DNA of 30,674 bases, taken from NCBI GenBank assembly GCA_964450435.1, contig CAYVCX010000034.1, positions 1 to 30,674 on the forward strand. Reading direction: 5' to 3'. Position numbers and translations under genes: made by a program. The notes beneath the pieces are model-generated. The model was not told the origin of the DNA. It was given only the letters and a program-made list of their open reading frames with translations, and did no database searches. How positions within the stretch are numbered: position 1 is the stretch's first letter; every line of letters starts with the position of its first letter. The stretch comes from SKLM01 sp964450435 (lineage in GTDB: Bacteria > Chloroflexota > Anaerolineae > B4-G1). Of this stretch, positions 14,352-22,457 are shown one piece after another.

Positions 14352-14400
14352 CAGAGGGAACCTCGCTCAGTGATCACTTCATCATCAAGGAGCCAACTCT

Positions 14401-16224
14401 ATGACGAATGATTCATCCACTTCCAAGAGGCGGCTGCTGTCCGGCAACGAGGCCATCGCGCTGGGTGCTTGGGAGGCCGGCGTACGATACGCTGCCGCCT
14501 ACCCGGGCACGCCCAGCACAGAGATTCTCCCTGCTCTGGCTCAGTATGCTGGGGTCAAAGCCGAGTGGGCATCCAATGAGAAGGTGGCCCTCGATGCAGC
14601 CATCGGGGCTTCTTTCGCTGGAGGTCGCGCGCTGGCAGCGATGAAGCACGTCGGGGTCAATGTTGCATCTGACAGTCTGATGTCGCTCTCCTACACCGGG
14701 GTGGGGGCGGGCTTGGTGCTGATCAGCGCCGACGATCCAGGAGCCTTCAGTTCGCAGAATGAACAGGACAACCGTCATTACGCCCGCTTTGGCAAGTTCC
14801 CCTGCCTGGAGCCGTCCGATAGCCAGGAAGCGAAGGATTTCACCACCTTTGCCTTCGAGCTGAGTGAAAGATTCGATACACCGGTGATGGTGCGCTCAAC
14901 CACCAGGCTTTCTCACTCCAAGTCGCCGGTCAGGGTGAGCATGCCGGACGAGCCTCGAGAATGGGTACCCTTGCCCCCCTTCGAACGGAATCCCCAGAAG
15001 TACGTTATGATCCCTGCCCACGCGCGGCTTCGTCACCCGGAGATTGAAGCACGGATGGAGGCGATTGCCAGCTATTCAGAGACCTGTCCGCTTAACCGGG
15101 TCGAATGGGGCGACAGACGCGTCGGGATCATCGCTGATGGGATGGCTTACCAGTATGCGCGCGAGGTCTTCGCTGGCTTCTCATTCCTTAAACTCGGGAT
15201 GGTCTACCCTCTGCCCGAGGGGATGATCCGTGATTTCGCTTCCGTCGTCGATACATTGGTCGTCGTCGAGGAGCTCGATCCCTTCGTCGAGGGAGAGGTC
15301 CGAGCGATGGGATTGAACGTCCTCGGGAAAGAAGTGTTTCCTCAGACGGGTGAGCTGACGTTGGCAGCGGTACGGGAGGGTGCTATCAAAGCTGGCCTCC
15401 CAGTCGAGGACCGCGCACGACCCGAGCAGGCGCTGGACGTGGATGTGGCGATTCCAGCGCGGCCTCCTGCCCTCTGTCCCGGGTGTCCCCACCGGTCCGT
15501 CTATTTCAGCCTGCGCAAGTTGAAGTTGCTTGTTTCCGGGGACATTGGGTGTTATGCCATCGGCGTGCTTCCGCCTTTCGAGAAGATGGACATGCTCATC
15601 TCAATGGGTGCTAGCATCGGCATGGCTCACGGAGCCAGGCGGGCGGGCTGCCCCGACGAGATTGTGGCCACGATTGGCGACTCAACCTTCTTCCACACGG
15701 GGCTGCCCGAGTTGGCGAACGCGGTTTACAACCAGGGCAGTGCTTGCACCATGATCCTGGACAATCGTACCACGGCTATGACCGGTGGTCAGGAGCACCC
15801 TGGCACCGGCGTCACGCTGCAAGGAGAGATTAGTCATGCCATCGACATCGAGTCCGTGGTGCGGGCCATGGGAGTGGGTGACGTGTGGGTCGTCGATGCA
15901 TTGGATGTTGAGGGGGTCGAGCAGGCCGTCCGCGAGGCTGTTGCCATCGATGACCGTCCCACGGTGGTGCTGGTCAATGGGGAGTGTGTCTTTCTGCCTG
16001 GTTTCCAACGCCGGCCGGTTGCAGCCGTCGACTTGGCTGCCTGCAATGCCTGTGGCTTCTGCTTCCGTGTTGCCTGCCCGGCCATCGTGAAATCGGACGA
16101 GATGGACGAGAGGACAGAGCGACACAAGGCGGACATTGATCCGCTTCTCTGCACTGGATGTACCGTCTGCCTTCAGGTCTGCCCGCGCGGGGCCATATAC
16201 AGCACCGAAGGGGAGGAGGCATAG
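14401..16224 (+). CDS. iorA: Indolepyruvate:ferredoxin oxidoreductase, alpha subunit
   Basis: Oxygen-sensitive enzyme that oxidatively decarboxylates aryl pyruvates (from Trp, Phe, Tyr) to aryl-acyl-CoA and reduces ferredoxin. The protein has 607 residues, the usual size. The N-terminal pyrimidine-binding domain starts LSGNEAIALGAWEAGVRYAAAYPGTPSTEI. The middle TPP-binding domain contains CPGCPHR, GDIGCYAIG and GDSTFFHTG. The C-terminus carries two [4Fe-4S] motifs: CNACGFCFRVACP and CTGCTVCLQVCP. ATG 14401 has AAGGAG eight bases upstream. It abuts iorB with no gap. The enzyme points to an anaerobic or microaerobic amino-acid-fermenting metabolism. Confidence 0.96.
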   Translation: MTNDSSTSKRRLLSGNEAIALGAWEAGVRYAAAYPGTPSTEILPALAQYAGVKAEWASNEKVALDAAIGASFAGGRALAAMKHVGVNVASDSLMSLSYTGVGAGLVLISADDPGAFSSQNEQDNRHYARFGKFPCLEPSDSQEAKDFTTFAFELSERFDTPVMVRSTTRLSHSKSPVRVSMPDEPREWVPLPPFERNPQKYVMIPAHARLRHPEIEARMEAIASYSETCPLNRVEWGDRRVGIIADGMAYQYAREVFAGFSFLKLGMVYPLPEGMIRDFASVVDTLVVVEELDPFVEGEVRAMGLNVLGKEVFPQTGELTLAAVREGAIKAGLPVEDRARPEQALDVDVAIPARPPALCPGCPHRSVYFSLRKLKLLVSGDIGCYAIGVLPPFEKMDMLISMGASIGMAHGARRAGCPDEIVATIGDSTFFHTGLPELANAVYNQGSACTMILDNRTTAMTGGQEHPGTGVTLQGEISHAIDIESVVRAMGVGDVWVVDALDVEGVEQAVREAVAIDDRPTVVLVNGECVFLPGFQRRPVAAVDLAACNACGFCFRVACPAIVKSDEMDERTERHKADIDPLLCTGCTVCLQVCPRGAIYSTEGEEA

Positions 16225-16812
16225 ATGCAGAACGGGATCAACTTGCTCTTCGTCGGCGTCGGCGGGCAGGGTATTCTGACCGCTTCAGACATCGCCGCGG
16301 GGGTGGGTCTGGAAGCCGGGTATGATGCGAAGAAATCGGAGGTGCACGGGTTCTCTCAGCGGGGTGGTGTCGTGGAAAGTCACGTGCGCTGGGGGGAGAA
16401 GGTAGGCGCGCCCACGGCCGAGAAGGGAACTGTCAACTTCTTGATCGCCATGGAGGCCGTGGAGAGTGTGCGTTGGATCTCCTGGCTGCATCCTGGCGGC
16501 ACGGTGCTTGTCAATCGTCAGCGCATCCAGCCGATGAGTGTGACTATCGGCGATGCAGTCTACCCGCCGGAGGAGAAGATCCTGGAGGCTGTGCGTTCTC
16601 AAACCGAGGACGTCATCCTCATCGATGGCCTGGGGATAGCTCGGAAGCTTGGGGATGCCCGCACGACCAACACCGTTCTCCTCGGGGCTCTATCGACCCG
16701 ACTGCCGGTGACGCCAGAGACTTGGTTGGCGGTCATCGAGCGCCGTGTCCCTCCCAACTACGTGGAGATGAACCGGAGCGCATTTCGAGAAGGTCGCCGT
16801 GTCGCGAGCTAG
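16225..16812 (+). CDS. iorB: Indolepyruvate:ferredoxin oxidoreductase, beta subunit
   Basis: Gamma-type domain subunit of 2-oxoacid:ferredoxin oxidoreductases, 195 residues. The opening FVGVGGQGILTASDIAA (about 9-25) is the family GxGGQG motif. SEVHGFSQRGGVVESHVRWG is the typical second block. It starts at the base after the iorA stop, with GGGGAGGAGG inside the iorA end as its ribosome-binding site. It partners IorA as an alpha2-beta2 enzyme (family knowledge). No ferredoxin gene is adjacent. Confidence 0.95.
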   Translation: MQNGINLLFVGVGGQGILTASDIAAGVGLEAGYDAKKSEVHGFSQRGGVVESHVRWGEKVGAPTAEKGTVNFLIAMEAVESVRWISWLHPGGTVLVNRQRIQPMSVTIGDAVYPPEEKILEAVRSQTEDVILIDGLGIARKLGDARTTNTVLLGALSTRLPVTPETWLAVIERRVPPNYVEMNRSAFREGRRVAS

Positions 16813-16827
16813 GGTGGATGGAGGGGC

Positions 16828-17070
16828 ATGGACCCCGACCATCTGCTGTATCCCGTAATCTGTGAGCGCCCTCCCGTGTCTGGCAGGACCCGACTGTGGC
16901 CGCGTGGCTGGATCTGCCTCCTGTGCGCGCCTGCTGCTGGCTCTACACGTTGCTTCGCATGCGCTGGTCGGTCCCGGTGCCGCGGCGGCTGCCTCGCACG
17001 GATCGCTGCGACGATATCAGGCCATTCTCGAGAATGGTCAGATCGCTGGAAAGGATCAGACAATGGATAA
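16828..17070 (+). CDS. Possible small cysteine-rich protein
   Basis: An 80-residue frame fills the spacer between iorB and thpR. It contains CLLC and CFAC (a CxxC-x7-CxxC arrangement at about 31-45) and two further cysteines, which could make a small zinc site. Its stop overlaps the thpR start by eight bases. Its start has GGAGGGG very close, about three bases away. Against it, codon usage is not strongly coding-like, I recognise no relative, and a 16-base perfect palindrome lies inside. Treat it as uncertain. Confidence 0.25.
   Translation: MDPDHLLYPVICERPPVSGRTRLWPRGWICLLCAPAAGSTRCFACAGRSRCRGGCLARIAATISGHSREWSDRWKGSDNG
17022..17037. promoter_or_regulatory. Perfect 16-base palindrome upstream of thpR
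   Basis: CCATTCTCGAGAATGG is a perfect palindrome centred 33 bases before the thpR start codon. It could bind a dimeric repressor. No well-formed promoter hexamers are visible beside it. A perfect 16-mer palindrome has a fair chance of occurring once in 30 kb, so the position is the main argument. Confidence 0.3.
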
Positions 17071-17656
17071 GATGCGCCTTTTTGTCGCCATTCCACTTCC
17101 CGAATCATTGCTGAGACGGTTGTCCGAGGTTCAGGACCAGTTGCAGCGCAAGGTGCCGCCCCGGAGCGTTCGTTGGGTGAGATCGGAGGGCATCCATCTG
17201 ACTCTCAAGTTCCTGGGAGATACGCCAAAGGACAGGGTGCCCACGATCGAGGAAGCACTGACGGTGGTGGGACGGAACGCCCCTCCGTGCGCGCTCACTG
17301 TCGAAGGGCTGGGTTGTTTCCCCAGCCCCCGTCGTCCACGGGTACTGTGGGTTGGTGTGAATGAAGACGCGGGTCGGCTTGAAGCCCTGCAGAGGGCAGT
17401 AGAAGAAGCAATGACGTCTCTAGGCTACAAGCCCGAACGGCACAGCTTCACGCCCCATCTCACGTTGGGACGCGTGCAGCGGCGCGCCTCCCATCGAGAC
17501 GAGGAGCAGATTGCTGAGGCGGTTGTGGGCACGACTGTTGGTCAGCTCAGTGAGTTCACAGCCGACCGTTTCGAACTGATCCGGAGCCAACTCAAGCCGT
17601 CTGGTGCCGAGTACACGACGTTGAGCACGTATCTGCTTCTCGGAGGTCAAGAGTGA
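17063..17656 (+). CDS. thpR: RNA 2',3'-cyclic phosphodiesterase (2'-5' RNA ligase family)
   Basis: Member of the 2H phosphoesterase superfamily that opens RNA 2',3'-cyclic phosphates to 2'-phosphates and can join 2'-5' linkages in vitro. The protein has 197 residues with the two diagnostic HxTx motifs, HLTLKF at 45-50 and HLTLGR at 132-137. The opening MRLFVAIPLPE is typical. I start at ATG 17063, preceded by AAGGA eight bases upstream. The frame is open back to 16862, but that extension shows no family similarity. The stop overlaps the start of the next gene (TGATG). It lies near rtcA and rnz, other RNA 3'-end enzymes. Confidence 0.93.
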   Translation: MDKMRLFVAIPLPESLLRRLSEVQDQLQRKVPPRSVRWVRSEGIHLTLKFLGDTPKDRVPTIEEALTVVGRNAPPCALTVEGLGCFPSPRRPRVLWVGVNEDAGRLEALQRAVEEAMTSLGYKPERHSFTPHLTLGRVQRRASHRDEEQIAEAVVGTTVGQLSEFTADRFELIRSQLKPSGAEYTTLSTYLLLGGQE

Positions 17657-18153
17657 TGGGTGTGCTCATAGGTGTCATTGGTGGTTCCTCGGCGACTGCG
17701 GGCGAGCTGTCGTTAGCGGAGATGGTCGGGCGGGAACTGGCTGAGGCAGGGGCGGTGCTGATATGCGGAGGCCGGGGCGGCGTGATGGAGGCGGCCTGCC
17801 GAGGTGCCAAGGAGCTTGGCGGCGTTACTATCGGCATTCTCCCGGGTACCGAACGGGGAGGGGCCAATCCGTATGTTGACGTTCCAATTGTCACTGGCAT
17901 GGGCGAGGCTCGGAACGTCATCATCGCCCGGACGGCACAGGCGGTGATCGCCGTTGGCGGGAGCTACGGTACGTTGAGCGAGATCGCGTACTCCCTCGGC
18001 TTCGGTACGCCGGTCGTAGGGTTAAGAACTTGGACGATGGAGAGGGAGGGCCATCCCGACCCGCCCATCTCCTATGCATCCGCGCCGAGGGAGGCGGTCA
18101 GGCAGGCTCTTGTGCTGGCGGGCGGCTCAACTGATGAGCGAGCCGTGGAGTAG
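17656..18153 (+). CDS. LOG-family (TIGR00725-type) nucleotide-binding protein
   Basis: Rossmann-fold protein of 165 residues of the group often mislabelled lysine decarboxylase. It opens IGVIGGSSA, then has CGGRGGVMEAACRGA (phosphate-binding loop) and VGGSYGTLSEIAYSL, equivalent to the PGGxGTxxE motif of cytokinin-riboside phosphoribohydrolases. The exact PGG is VGG here, so it belongs to the short TIGR00725 branch, whose substrate is not established. The ATG at 17656 overlaps the thpR TGA. GTG 17653 is possible. GGAGG seven bases upstream serves both. Confidence 0.85.
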   Translation: MGVLIGVIGGSSATAGELSLAEMVGRELAEAGAVLICGGRGGVMEAACRGAKELGGVTIGILPGTERGGANPYVDVPIVTGMGEARNVIIARTAQAVIAVGGSYGTLSEIAYSLGFGTPVVGLRTWTMEREGHPDPPISYASAPREAVRQALVLAGGSTDERAVE

Positions 18154-18169
18154 TTCAGTCCGACGAGCG

Positions 18170-18631
18170 ATGCCTGGACCTATTCTGACTGCCCGGGCCC
18201 TTGTGGATGCTCCGCCGCGGCAGGCGCGCCACTGGTTCTTATCCCTGGAGGAGGAGCCAGAACGCTATCAGTTTGACACTCACGCAGGCTTTGAGTTTGT
18301 TCAGGGGAGCTTCGGCCAGATCGGAGCCCGGTTCAGGACCCTGGAGAGGTTCCTCTTTCTCCAGCTTGCGCTTCTGTTTGAGCTGACGGAGATTTCCGAA
18401 TCTTACTTCTTGTTCCGCCTCGTGCGCCCGATGTGCCTGGAGATATGGGGTAGATTCGCCATCGAGGGGGCCGGTGAGGACAAAACCCGGCTTTCCCTCG
18501 ACGTTGGATCCGAGACCGGGCTTGGTCGGCTGATCCTTCGCTGCTACCCAGTAGCTGCTGCCATCCGGCGACAGATCTGCCTGGAAGTGACCCATATCAA
18601 GACGTCAATAGAGGCAACGCCGAGCAGTTGA
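18170..18631 (+). CDS. SRPBCC (START-like) superfamily protein
   Basis: Protein of 153 residues with the pattern of a helix-grip ligand-binding domain. An opening strand, TARALVDAPPRQARHW, is followed by an acidic helix and a series of amphipathic strands (GFEFVQGSFGQIGARFRT, YFLFRLVRPMCLEIWGRF, KTRLSLDV). A long C-terminal helix with positively charged residues closes the domain. I recognise the fold only by pattern. Such proteins bind hydrophobic ligands or act as cyclases. The start is ambiguous: ATG 18170 leaves a 16-base gap after the preceding gene, whereas ATG 18134 would overlap it. Neither has a strong ribosome-binding site. Confidence 0.6.
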   Translation: MPGPILTARALVDAPPRQARHWFLSLEEEPERYQFDTHAGFEFVQGSFGQIGARFRTLERFLFLQLALLFELTEISESYFLFRLVRPMCLEIWGRFAIEGAGEDKTRLSLDVGSETGLGRLILRCYPVAAAIRRQICLEVTHIKTSIEATPSS

Positions 18632-18672
18632 TCCCTCGTCTCTAGGCAGGTAGAGCGGAACCATCTGAAGTC

Positions 18673-20265
18673 TCACTCGATGTAGCCCAGCGCTCGCAAC
18701 CGCTCCGAGATCTCTTGGTCGTCCAGCTTGAGCTTGCGGGACGCTTCCCAGTTCGCTGGTCGCCGTGCCTCGGCTTCTTCTGTGAACTCGACTAGTGCAT
18801 TCTTTAGCCGGACAACTCTGTCAGGGTGCTCGTCCAGAAGGTTGTGGGTCTCTTGCGGGTCGTCGAACACATCGAAGAGTTCATCTGGTTCGTCGCCCAC
18901 CGTGATCAGCTTGTGCTGCCCTTCGTACGCTGCTCTCCGCATGAAGCGGCAGCGGAAGGTGTCGATGGCAGCTGGATTCTCATTCTCCATCAGTGTCAAA
19001 AGCGTGTCTGGCGTGTACGCCTCTGCGAACACCACCCCCTCCTGCGGTGTGGACCCGTTCAGATCCCGGGCCAGACTTAGCCTTTCGATTTCAATGGGTG
19101 CGCCATTCTGAGCTTCCTCGGCGGGCGTAGTGCCCGCAGCTTCTAGTACCGAATGGAAGACACGCCGCGTCGACACCGTGGAAGTGACTCGCTTCCCCGC
19201 TGGATAAAGCCTCGGATAGGATACGATCAAGGGCGCACGCACCAGATCATCGTAGGCGACCAGAGAGTGCCCCACGAAATCGTGGTTGTTCAACCCTTCG
19301 CCGTGGTCCGATGTAATGATGACTACCGTGTTGTCACGGACTTCTGGCTTGCTCAAATCCTTCAGTAGGCGGCGCAGCAAGCGGTCCTGGTAAGCGGCCT
19401 CAGCGTCATACAGATCATTCAACGTGCGATCGCTTAACTCGCTCAGTGGCTCACTCAACGGGATCATCCAGCGGTAGTGCTCCATGTTGTAGTTGACCAT
19501 GAAGTCCTGTGCTTCCTGGTCTTCTTCATAGTATGGTGCGAACTTCTGGATGAAACGGGCTGGCGGACGGTACGGCAGGTGGGTCTCCATCAGGTTGATG
19601 AACGCAAAAAGCGGGCGGGTGCGGTCTCCCCGTCGATGGGCCCGGAGATAGCCCACCGCGTCGCGGAGAGAGCGCTTGGTGTTGCCCTTGAAATTCACGC
19701 TGTCCTGCCACAGCGGGACGATGAGAGGGTGCATGGCAATCCGGAGCAGGAGGTTGTTGTGGGCGAATCGGTTCTGTAGCGGGCCTGTGATCCTGCGCAT
19801 CAGGCGGATGGATCGCTCGATGAGGCGTCCTAAGAGCTTGGGTCGCGAGCGAGAGATGCTCGGGTAGTTGGGAAGTGCCCCCCCATAATTATAGAACTCC
19901 TCGAATCCTCGATCGAGCTCGTTGTCGACGACGCCCAGCAACGGGTTGTTGCAGAACCCGACAGTCTTGTAGCCGTCGTCGTGCAGCAGCTCGGCTAAGG
20001 TCACCAAATCCCCGCCGAGGGTGTCGTATATCTGAGTGGTCATATGCGTCGTAGGGTACTCGCCCGTGAATAGCGAGGCGTGCGACGGAATTGTCCACTG
20101 CCCGGGTACGATGGCCCGCTCGAATAGAGTCGCCTCCTCGGCGAAAGCGTCGGTGAAGGGAGTTGTGTTGCGAGCATACCCATAGCATGACATTCGGTCC
20201 GCACGCAGGGTATCGAGTATGATGAAGACGATGTCTGGTTTGTTCGATTTGTGCTGCGTGTTCAT
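18673..20265 (-). CDS. Sulfatase-fold (alkaline phosphatase superfamily) protein with Thr at the nucleophile position
   Basis: Protein of 530 residues with the sulfatase layout. The metal-binding start is DIVFIILDTLRADRM (Asp18), the nucleophile loop is QWTIPSHASLFTGEYPT (about 56-72), and the second metal site is IITSDHGEGL. In true type I sulfatases the loop reads (C/S)xPSR and the first residue becomes formylglycine. Here it is Thr58-Ile-Pro-Ser-His, so formylglycine cannot form. Threonine is the nucleophile in phosphoethanolamine transferases and LtaS-type enzymes of the same superfamily, so phosphoryl transfer or hydrolysis is more likely than sulfate ester cleavage. There is no signal peptide. 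The start is ATG 20265. TTG 20277 is an alternative. It lies about 85 bases after the Amt-like gene on the same strand. Confidence 0.85.
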   Translation of the reverse strand: MNTQHKSNKPDIVFIILDTLRADRMSCYGYARNTTPFTDAFAEEATLFERAIVPGQWTIPSHASLFTGEYPTTHMTTQIYDTLGGDLVTLAELLHDDGYKTVGFCNNPLLGVVDNELDRGFEEFYNYGGALPNYPSISRSRPKLLGRLIERSIRLMRRITGPLQNRFAHNNLLLRIAMHPLIVPLWQDSVNFKGNTKRSLRDAVGYLRAHRRGDRTRPLFAFINLMETHLPYRPPARFIQKFAPYYEEDQEAQDFMVNYNMEHYRWMIPLSEPLSELSDRTLNDLYDAEAAYQDRLLRRLLKDLSKPEVRDNTVVIITSDHGEGLNNHDFVGHSLVAYDDLVRAPLIVSYPRLYPAGKRVTSTVSTRRVFHSVLEAAGTTPAEEAQNGAPIEIERLSLARDLNGSTPQEGVVFAEAYTPDTLLTLMENENPAAIDTFRCRFMRRAAYEGQHKLITVGDEPDELFDVFDDPQETHNLLDEHPDRVVRLKNALVEFTEEAEARRPANWEASRKLKLDDQEISERLRALGYIE

Positions 20266-20349
20266 ATGTCTGGACAAGACTCCTGGCTGAACTAGCCACT
20301 GTTGTGGTCAAACGCTGGCATGACTGGGCCGCTACCGATTACTCTTGAC

Positions 20350-21744
20350 TCAGCAAGGTCGCTCCGACTCAACCTCCGACCGTTTCTCCCGACGGGGACT
20401 CACCTTCAAGGACTGTAACGATACAGGTCCTTGTTCTCTTATTCCTTTGCCGGCGCTTTGACGATACGGTAGACGAAATGCGAAGAATATCAACCAACTG
20501 GTAAGCCAACCGAATAGAAGGATGGCGCCCAGACCAGCCAGTTGAGCGACCAACTGACCTCGGCCGTCGCCCAAGAAGCCGGCCGCCGGCATAAATCCGG
20601 TTACGCCCTGACCTGGTACAGTGTGGTACTCGACTGGCCCCACCCCATTCCACCCCTGACCCGAGCGCCCGTCGGCGAAGAGGGCCACCGCGATCAGTCC
20701 CCAGACCCCCGCTGTGCTGCCCAGAGCGACTGTCGCGGTGGCATCGGGGAGCAGCAGCAGACGGTCGACCACGTAGACGCCCAACGGCAGGAGGAACCCC
20801 GCTACCATCCCAATGATCAGCGCTGCCCACGGCGGTACAAAGGGTGCCCCAGCAGAGACGGCGATGAACCCCGCTGCTGCTCCTCGGGCCGACATCAGGG
20901 CATCTGCGTAGCCTGTGGTGAACCAGCAGTAGGCCTGCGAGACGAGGACGGCACCGGCACCGCCCAATAGACCGTTCACGGCGACGCGTGGTAGGTTCAG
21001 ATCCGCCTCAGCAGCGTGGAAAGGCGTGCTCAACGACCAGCCAAGCCAACCGAGCCCGAAGAGCAGCGCTCCAAGGTTCGCCAGAAGCGGAAAGTGTGCA
21101 GGCGGCATGTGATCCGCCTGTTCAGGTGAGCTGGCCGGCAGTCGACGGCCTAATCCTGTCACCGCTCCGAAAGCCGCAGCCCCACCTAACAGGTAGACGA
21201 CTCCAGAACCGCTGTGATCCACAAAGCCGTGACCTCGCTCGACAGTGGTGCCCAAATTTGCCAACCATCCACCGCCCCACGCCCAGCACGCTACCACGGG
21301 GAAGAGCACGCCCCCCGCGAGCAGCCCGCCAGCCGCTGTTTGCCAGCCCCGTGCGTGCCCGGACAGGCTAAGCACAGTTAGCAGGACGACTGATACCACA
21401 AGGGGCAGGTACGTGAAGAAGAGAGCAAAGGTCTCCGCCGTAGCAGCGTCTCCGGCCAGGAAGAAACCCGCCAGCCCGATCAAGCCCCAGCTCAGATCGC
21501 CCTGGCCGGCGAAGAGCCGCGTCAGCGACTCCAGGCCTGCCTGATCGCTCATCAGTCCGGCGCCACCGAGATGGAAAGCCAATCCGGTGGCGAAGTACCC
21601 CAACGCACCCAGCGCGAGCGCCAGTGCTCCTACTGTCGTCGCCCGGCGCGCCCGCATTGGGTCCATACCACCCCATGCCAGCAGAAAGAGCCCTATGGGG
21701 ATGAGATATCCCAGAAGCGCCGGCAGCCACGCCTCGATTGTCAT
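20350..21744 (-). CDS. Divergent Amt/Mep/Rh-family membrane protein
   Basis: Membrane protein of 464 residues with about eleven hydrophobic segments and the Amt architecture. GWQTAAGGLLAGGVLFPVV, then FVDHSGSGVVYLLGG and WGWSLSTPF correspond to conserved Amt helices. Asp176 matches AmtB Asp160. However, the pore twin histidines are not kept: the first (AmtB His168) aligns with Tyr184, and the second (His318 in GVHG) with the Ser/Thr of GSTAG (342-346). It may still conduct ammonia or a different small solute, or act as a sensor. The C-terminal tail is charged. ATG 21744 has AAGGGG seven bases upstream. No glnK gene is adjacent, unlike typical amtB loci. It is divergent from the Mut7-C gene. 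Confidence 0.8.
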   Translation of the reverse strand: MTIEAWLPALLGYLIPIGLFLLAWGGMDPMRARRATTVGALALALGALGYFATGLAFHLGGAGLMSDQAGLESLTRLFAGQGDLSWGLIGLAGFFLAGDAATAETFALFFTYLPLVVSVVLLTVLSLSGHARGWQTAAGGLLAGGVLFPVVACWAWGGGWLANLGTTVERGHGFVDHSGSGVVYLLGGAAAFGAVTGLGRRLPASSPEQADHMPPAHFPLLANLGALLFGLGWLGWSLSTPFHAAEADLNLPRVAVNGLLGGAGAVLVSQAYCWFTTGYADALMSARGAAAGFIAVSAGAPFVPPWAALIIGMVAGFLLPLGVYVVDRLLLLPDATATVALGSTAGVWGLIAVALFADGRSGQGWNGVGPVEYHTVPGQGVTGFMPAAGFLGDGRGQLVAQLAGLGAILLFGWLTSWLIFFAFRLPYRQSAGKGIREQGPVSLQSLKVSPRREKRSEVESERPC

Positions 21745-21883
21745 AAACAGCCCCTTCAGGTAGAATTACGTGTGCCAGCAAACTGACCGACTTGAAGGCT
21801 GAGACAAGAGATGAGTACCAGACGAGTGTCCTCTGTCATCCCGATGACCAATCTTACCAGACTCTACTCTTTTGCCAAGTGAG

Positions 21884-22348
21884 ATGGATCGTCCCTGTGT
21901 GCGCCTGCTTGCCGACTGTATGCTTGGTCGGCTGGCTAGATGGCTGAGATTGCTGGGCTACGACACTGCTTATGAGAGTAGCGTCACGGACCACGAATTG
22001 GCCCGTCGAGCCCGCGGTGAGGGCCGCGTGCTCCTTACCTGTGATCGAGAGTTGGCCGCCCGACGCGGTCTGAATAGCCTTCTCATTCACTCAGAGAAGC
22101 TGGCCGAACAAGTCGAAGAGGTCCAGGATGCACTGGGCCCCCCATCGAGCTCTTGCTTGTCTCGCTGTTCTGTATGCAACATCCCTCTGGATGAGGTGTC
22201 ATCGGATGAGCTTGGCGATCGAGTTCCTCCCTACGTCCTCAGTAAGCACTCCGAGTTTCGGCATTGTCGTGGCTGTGGAAGAGTGTATTGGCGTGGAAGC
22301 CACGTTCAGGCCATTGAGCGGCAACTCGAGGACTTCAGAACACAGTGA
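21884..22348 (+). CDS. Mut7-C RNase (PIN-like) domain protein
   Basis: Protein of 154 residues of the Mut7-C/DUF82 family. The N-terminal PIN-like nuclease domain is RLLADCMLGRLARWLRLLGYDTAY, with Asp11, then Asp37 (TDHEL) and Asp54 (TCDREL) as likely metal ligands. A C-terminal zinc ribbon has Cys95/Cys98 (CSVC) and Cys128/Cys131 (CRGC). The family is predicted to be an RNase linked to RNA quality control, but bacterial functions are not established. I choose ATG 21884. An in-frame TTG at 21872 would add four residues. No strong ribosome-binding site is visible. It is divergent from the Amt-like gene across about 140 bases. Confidence 0.85.
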   Translation: MDRPCVRLLADCMLGRLARWLRLLGYDTAYESSVTDHELARRARGEGRVLLTCDRELAARRGLNSLLIHSEKLAEQVEEVQDALGPPSSSCLSRCSVCNIPLDEVSSDELGDRVPPYVLSKHSEFRHCRGCGRVYWRGSHVQAIERQLEDFRTQ

Positions 22349-22390
22349 GCACATCTGTTCTAGTTGAGTGGCGGTTGGAGTGCTGTGCGG

Positions 22391-22396
22391 TATAAT
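22391..22396 (+). promoter_or_regulatory. -10 box of the NAD kinase promoter
   Basis: A perfect TATAAT at 22391-22396 lies about 60 bases before the NAD kinase start. The best -35 candidate, TTGAGT (22364-22369), is 21 bases away, which is longer than usual. So the promoter is likely but its -35 contact is unclear. Confidence 0.45.
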
Positions 22397-22457
22397 CTTG
22401 GCATTGGCTCCGGGTTGGACCTCTTCGTTGAAGGGTCATAGCTCCTGAGAGGTGTCC

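Noticed and set aside
18632..18672. Bidirectional terminator between the convergent SRPBCC-like and sulfatase-fold genes
   Set aside because: The 41-base gap has no clear stem-loop or T-run on either strand.
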